From assembly GCA_947632315.1 (NCBI GenBank), contig CANROV010000088.1, positions 1-7,885 on the forward strand: 7,885 nt of DNA, in the 5' to 3' direction. This DNA is from Candidatus Gastranaerophilales bacterium (GTDB lineage: Bacteria > Cyanobacteriota > Vampirovibrionia > Gastranaerophilales > Gastranaerophilaceae). Made by a program: the position numbers and the translations under genes. Positions 4,868 through 7,885 of the stretch are shown here, one piece after another (position 1 is the first letter of the stretch; every line of letters starts with the position of its first letter). The notes under the pieces are model-generated. The model was not told the origin of the DNA and made no database searches. It worked only from the letters and a program-made list of their open reading frames with translations.

Positions 4868-6991
4868 ATGAAAAAATTACTGGTTTTATTAGTTTTGGTA
4901 TGTGTTTTTGAAAATACTGCTTTTTCACAAACGGTTTATGATGATAACTATAAAGAAAATCCTAATTATCTTCAAGGAACTAAGTTTCTTGCTAATTCCC
5001 AATATACCAGTGCAATAAGTGAATTTAAAAAAGCGTTAAGAGCAAATTCAGATGATACTTCCTCTTTGATAGGACTTTCTAATTCGTATAATATGAGGGC
5101 GCAATATTATAATAATATTGTTAAAGCTACTGAAAGTGCTATTTCTGATTTAAAATCCGCTTTATTCTTCTTAAAATATTTCCATAATGAAAATAACTTT
5201 GCTTCTGCACAAACTATTATTGCCGTTGAAAAAAATCTTACTCTCCTTGAAAAATCAAAAAAACAAAATATTTCTGCTTATGACAGATACAATAGTGCTA
5301 AAAATAGCAGAATAAAAGGTGAATTTGCCGCAGCAGCTTATGATTATTATCAAATATTAAATGATTCTTTATATTCGACTCAAGCTAATGTTGCTTTAGG
5401 CGACATTTATAAGATATTTAATGTTCCGAAAAAATCAATTGGATTTTATCAAACTGCACTAAAAAGTGAAAAAAATAATTCTGAATTGCATTTAAAACTA
5501 GCAAGAACTTATGAACAACTCAACGATTATAATTCTGCATTAAATGAATATAGTTATGCACTTAACTCTTCAACCGAGCAAGAGGATATATTAAGTTCTT
5601 TGGAAAAAATTTGGCAGAAGAAAGTTGATGAAGCTCCAAAAGATGCGGAGGCACATGCTAATCTTGGTGTAGTTTTCCAAAAACAGAAAAGATACAAAGA
5701 AGCTTTGACGGAATATCAGACGGCAGAATCATTGAATCCTTCTAATCTTAATACAAAAATTAATATTGCTACTTTATACCAAGAACAAAAACGTTATGAT
5801 TTAGCTGTGTCCGCATATGATAACATATTAAAAATTCAGCCGTATAATGTTAAGGTGTTAATATATAAAGCCGAATGCTTAAAAGAATTAAAAAGAAACG
5901 ATGATGCGATTAATTTATATAAAGCCGCACTTAAAATTGAGCCTAATAATGCCCAAGTAAAAACAGAAATGTTTGATTTATTAAAAAACACGATGTCTCC
6001 TGACGAAGTACTTAAATATATGTACAGTAATAATCAAAGTATCTCAATGAACGCTGATTCTTTATATGAATTTGCTTATGAACTTCATAATGCAGGCAAA
6101 ACCGATGACGCTATTACATATTATCTTGAAACTATTAAATTGGATCCTAAAAAAATTGATGCATATGTTAATTTGTCGCAAGCATATCGTCAAAAAAAGG
6201 ATTATACTAATGCAAATAATATAATTCAAAAAGCAAAATCTTTAGACCCTGCAAATGAGCTTGTTAATAAACAAATTGAAATATTAAAAACCGATTTAAA
6301 CAATCACAGTTATAATATAGCGTTAAATGCACTTCAAAGCGGTCAATATCAAAAAGCAATAGAGGCATATAAAAAAGTTAATCCTCCTACTGCAGATTCT
6401 TTAATAGGATTAGCTGCCGCATATCAATCTTTATCCGATAACCAAAGTGCTATTGATTATTACAAAAAAGCGATGGAACTTGATACTAAAAATGCCGATT
6501 TGCCTTATTATATTGCTTCTTTGTATCTTAATCTAAATGATATTAATAATGCAAAAGTATACGCTCAAACGGCACTTTCTCTCAATCCTTCAAATTCTCA
6601 GGCAAAAGAAATTTTGACTTATGTTTCCGATAAAGAAGGTGAAAAAATATTAACAGAAGCAGTAAATTTATATGATAATCAAAAATATGCTGAAGCAATT
6701 ACTATATTTGACAAACTTGCAAAAACTAATTCGTCAAATTATAGTGTTTATTACTACAGAGCATTATGTTATGATGCCTTGAAAAATTATACAAATGCTG
6801 TTCAGGATTATAAACTTGCAATTAAATATGCACCTGATATGTCTATCATATATTATTTACTGGCAGTAGATTATGATAACCTTAATAATTTAAAATCAGC
6901 TAAAGAAAATTATAAAAAGTATTGTGATTTAACATTAGAAGATAATGAGTATAAAAAGTATGCAAAACAAAGGCTGGATGAAATAAAATAA
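4868..6991 (+). CDS. Secreted tetratricopeptide repeat (TPR) protein
   Basis: This 707-residue protein has an N-terminal signal peptide (MKKLLVLLVLVC..., with likely signal peptidase I cleavage after AFS at 18-20) and no later membrane segment, so it should be exported. Nearly all the rest is TPR helices. Clear units include about 36-63, 172-199, 205-232, 261-293, 295-327, 329-361, 395-427, 429-461, 511-540, 544-574 and 623-656, with the usual small-residue/Y/A patterns such as AHANLGVVFQKQKRYKEAL. TPR superhelices bind peptides or proteins; no catalytic domain is visible, so this is probably a scaffold at the cell envelope. The start is supported by AAGGAG ending about 10 nt before the ATG. 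The stop codon shares its last A with the start of the dusB-like gene (TAATG), so the two are co-translated although their functions look unrelated. A link to the oppositely oriented peptide cassette is not supported. The repeats are diverged, not recent copies. Confidence 0.9.
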   Translation: MKKLLVLLVLVCVFENTAFSQTVYDDNYKENPNYLQGTKFLANSQYTSAISEFKKALRANSDDTSSLIGLSNSYNMRAQYYNNIVKATESAISDLKSALFFLKYFHNENNFASAQTIIAVEKNLTLLEKSKKQNISAYDRYNSAKNSRIKGEFAAAAYDYYQILNDSLYSTQANVALGDIYKIFNVPKKSIGFYQTALKSEKNNSELHLKLARTYEQLNDYNSALNEYSYALNSSTEQEDILSSLEKIWQKKVDEAPKDAEAHANLGVVFQKQKRYKEALTEYQTAESLNPSNLNTKINIATLYQEQKRYDLAVSAYDNILKIQPYNVKVLIYKAECLKELKRNDDAINLYKAALKIEPNNAQVKTEMFDLLKNTMSPDEVLKYMYSNNQSISMNADSLYEFAYELHNAGKTDDAITYYLETIKLDPKKIDAYVNLSQAYRQKKDYTNANNIIQKAKSLDPANELVNKQIEILKTDLNNHSYNIALNALQSGQYQKAIEAYKKVNPPTADSLIGLAAAYQSLSDNQSAIDYYKKAMELDTKNADLPYYIASLYLNLNDINNAKVYAQTALSLNPSNSQAKEILTYVSDKEGEKILTEAVNLYDNQKYAEAITIFDKLAKTNSSNYSVYYYRALCYDALKNYTNAVQDYKLAIKYAPDMSIIYYLLAVDYDNLNNLKSAKENYKKYCDLTLEDNEYKKYAKQRLDEIK

Positions 6992-7885
6992 TGTGTTTTG
7001 CGTTATCTCAAAATCAAATAAAAATTTCTAATCTTATATTAAACAGCAGAGTTTCACTTGCTCCGATGGCAGGTATAACTGATTTCGTCTTAAGAAGATT
7101 AGTCAGAAAGTATTCTCATACTGCTTTATTAACTACAGAAATGATAAGCTCGGAAGCTTTAGTACAAAAACAAGAAACAAATATTACAGCAACATGCGAA
7201 GAAGAAAATCCGATATCTTTTCAAATAGAAGGTCATAAGCCTGAGTTGATGGCAAAATCTGCTAAAATACTTGAAAAGAAAGCTTCTGTTATTGATATAA
7301 ATATGGGATGTCCCATAAATAAAATAGTTAAAGGGCAAGATGGCTGTTCATTGATGAAAAATCCAAATCTTGCAAGAGAAATAGCTTCTGCAGTAAAAAA
7401 TGCGGTAAGTATTCCCGTAACCTGCAAATTCAGACTGGGTTGGAGTCAAGATACTAAAAATTTTATTCAATTTGCTCAAATGCTTCAAGAAGCAGGAGTT
7501 AGTGCGGTTACCGTGCATGCCAGAACAAGAAATCAAATGTATTCAGGCAGTGCTGATTGGCTTGAGCTTTCACGGCTTAGAGGTGAAATTGATATACCAT
7601 ATTACGCAAATGGTGATATTATAAGTCCTGAAAGCGCTCTAAAGTGTCTTGAACAGTCTAAGGCTGATGGTATTGCAATAGGCAGAGCCGTGATGGGTGA
7701 TTCTTCCTTGATTTATAGAGTTGAAAAATATTTAAATGATGGAGTACTAATCCCTGAACCTAATTTGGAACAAAAATTATCTTTGCTTAAATCTCATCTT
7801 GATATGGAAATGGAATTTAGAGGCGAAGAAAACGGTATTAAATTTTTCAGAAAGTTTTATTCCTGCTATATTAAAAATATTCGAG
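6991..7885 (+). CDS. dusB: tRNA-dihydrouridine synthase, DusB type (partial, 3' end outside window)
   Basis: This flavoenzyme reduces specific uridines in the D-loop of tRNA to dihydrouridine using FMN and NAD(P)H in the cytoplasm. I translated it from the ATG at 6991-6993; the frame is open for 298 codons to the right edge. Family signatures in order: FMN-binding LAPMAGITD (23-31), NMGCPINK (104-111) with catalytic C107, the KxRxGW strand (146-151), TVHARTRNQMYSGSADW (174-190) with H176 and R178, NGDI (207-210), and IGRAVMGD (about 230-237). A helical C-terminal tRNA-binding region with EFRGEENGIKFFRKF is starting at the edge. Family members have about 320-330 residues, so roughly 25-35 are missing. 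The start overlaps the TPR gene's stop by one base. Within the Dus superfamily the HARTRxQxYxGxADW form and the early position of the catalytic cysteine favour DusB over DusA or DusC. Confidence 0.94.
   Translation, partial: MCFALSQNQIKISNLILNSRVSLAPMAGITDFVLRRLVRKYSHTALLTTEMISSEALVQKQETNITATCEEENPISFQIEGHKPELMAKSAKILEKKASVIDINMGCPINKIVKGQDGCSLMKNPNLAREIASAVKNAVSIPVTCKFRLGWSQDTKNFIQFAQMLQEAGVSAVTVHARTRNQMYSGSADWLELSRLRGEIDIPYYANGDIISPESALKCLEQSKADGIAIGRAVMGDSSLIYRVEKYLNDGVLIPEPNLEQKLSLLKSHLDMEMEFRGEENGIKFFRKFYSCYIKNIR

Noticed and set aside
7233..7536. Two overlapping minus-strand frames opposite the dusB-like gene.
   Set aside because: They are antisense to well-conserved catalytic motifs of DusB and have no independent support.

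Overview
The window is AT-rich bacterial DNA with tightly packed genes on both strands. It reads like a fermentative anaerobe: the left end holds two subunits of an NAD(H)-linked, hydrogenase-type diaphorase module. The overall feel (AT-rich, cyanobacteria-like DusB, secreted TPR protein, confurcating-type hydrogenase subunits) resembles gut Vampirovibrionia/Melainabacteria (Gastranaerophilales). That assignment rests on recalled family flavour, not on a search, and I hold it at about 50%.

Layout, left to right. (1) 1-1829, minus strand: a NuoE-like [2Fe-2S] subunit followed after 1 nt by a NuoF/HydB-like flavoprotein that runs off the left edge. Their promoter region (1830-1920) has a good extended -10 box and two perfect 13-nt direct repeats. 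(2) 1977-4738, minus strand: a compact cassette transcribed from right to left. It holds a TupA-type ATP-grasp ligase, a 51-residue peptide gene (3513-3668) whose ribosome binding site lies in the last codons of the ligase gene, a second in-frame copy of the peptide sequence directly after the peptide's stop codon, and a radical SAM/SPASM protein with an N-terminal PqqD-like (RRE-type) domain. (3) 4868-7885, plus strand: a secreted 707-aa tetratricopeptide repeat protein, then a DusB-type tRNA-dihydrouridine synthase that overlaps it by 1 nt and runs off the right edge.

The middle cassette is the part most likely to be undescribed. A short acidic peptide next to an RRE-bearing radical SAM/SPASM enzyme is the classic arrangement of a ribosomally made, post-translationally modified peptide (RiPP). 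Here the partner enzyme is a TupA-like ATP-grasp protein, a family otherwise known from cell-surface polymer clusters. That gene carries an 11-G run near its 5' end in otherwise AT-rich DNA, and both other reading frames hit a stop codon within a few codons of the run. This is the structure of an ON/OFF phase-variation switch; as written the gene is ON. The two peptide copies are nearly identical over the leader-like part and differ only by amino-acid-changing substitutions in the C-terminal part, as expected of a constant leader with a variable core. My working picture is a phase-variable peptide or peptide-glycan pathway, possibly acting at the cell surface. The enzymatic product is unknown, and the link between the three genes is inferred from their arrangement.

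Limits: both terminal genes are incomplete, no transporter or protease for the peptide is visible in the window, and homopolymer length can be a sequencing artefact.
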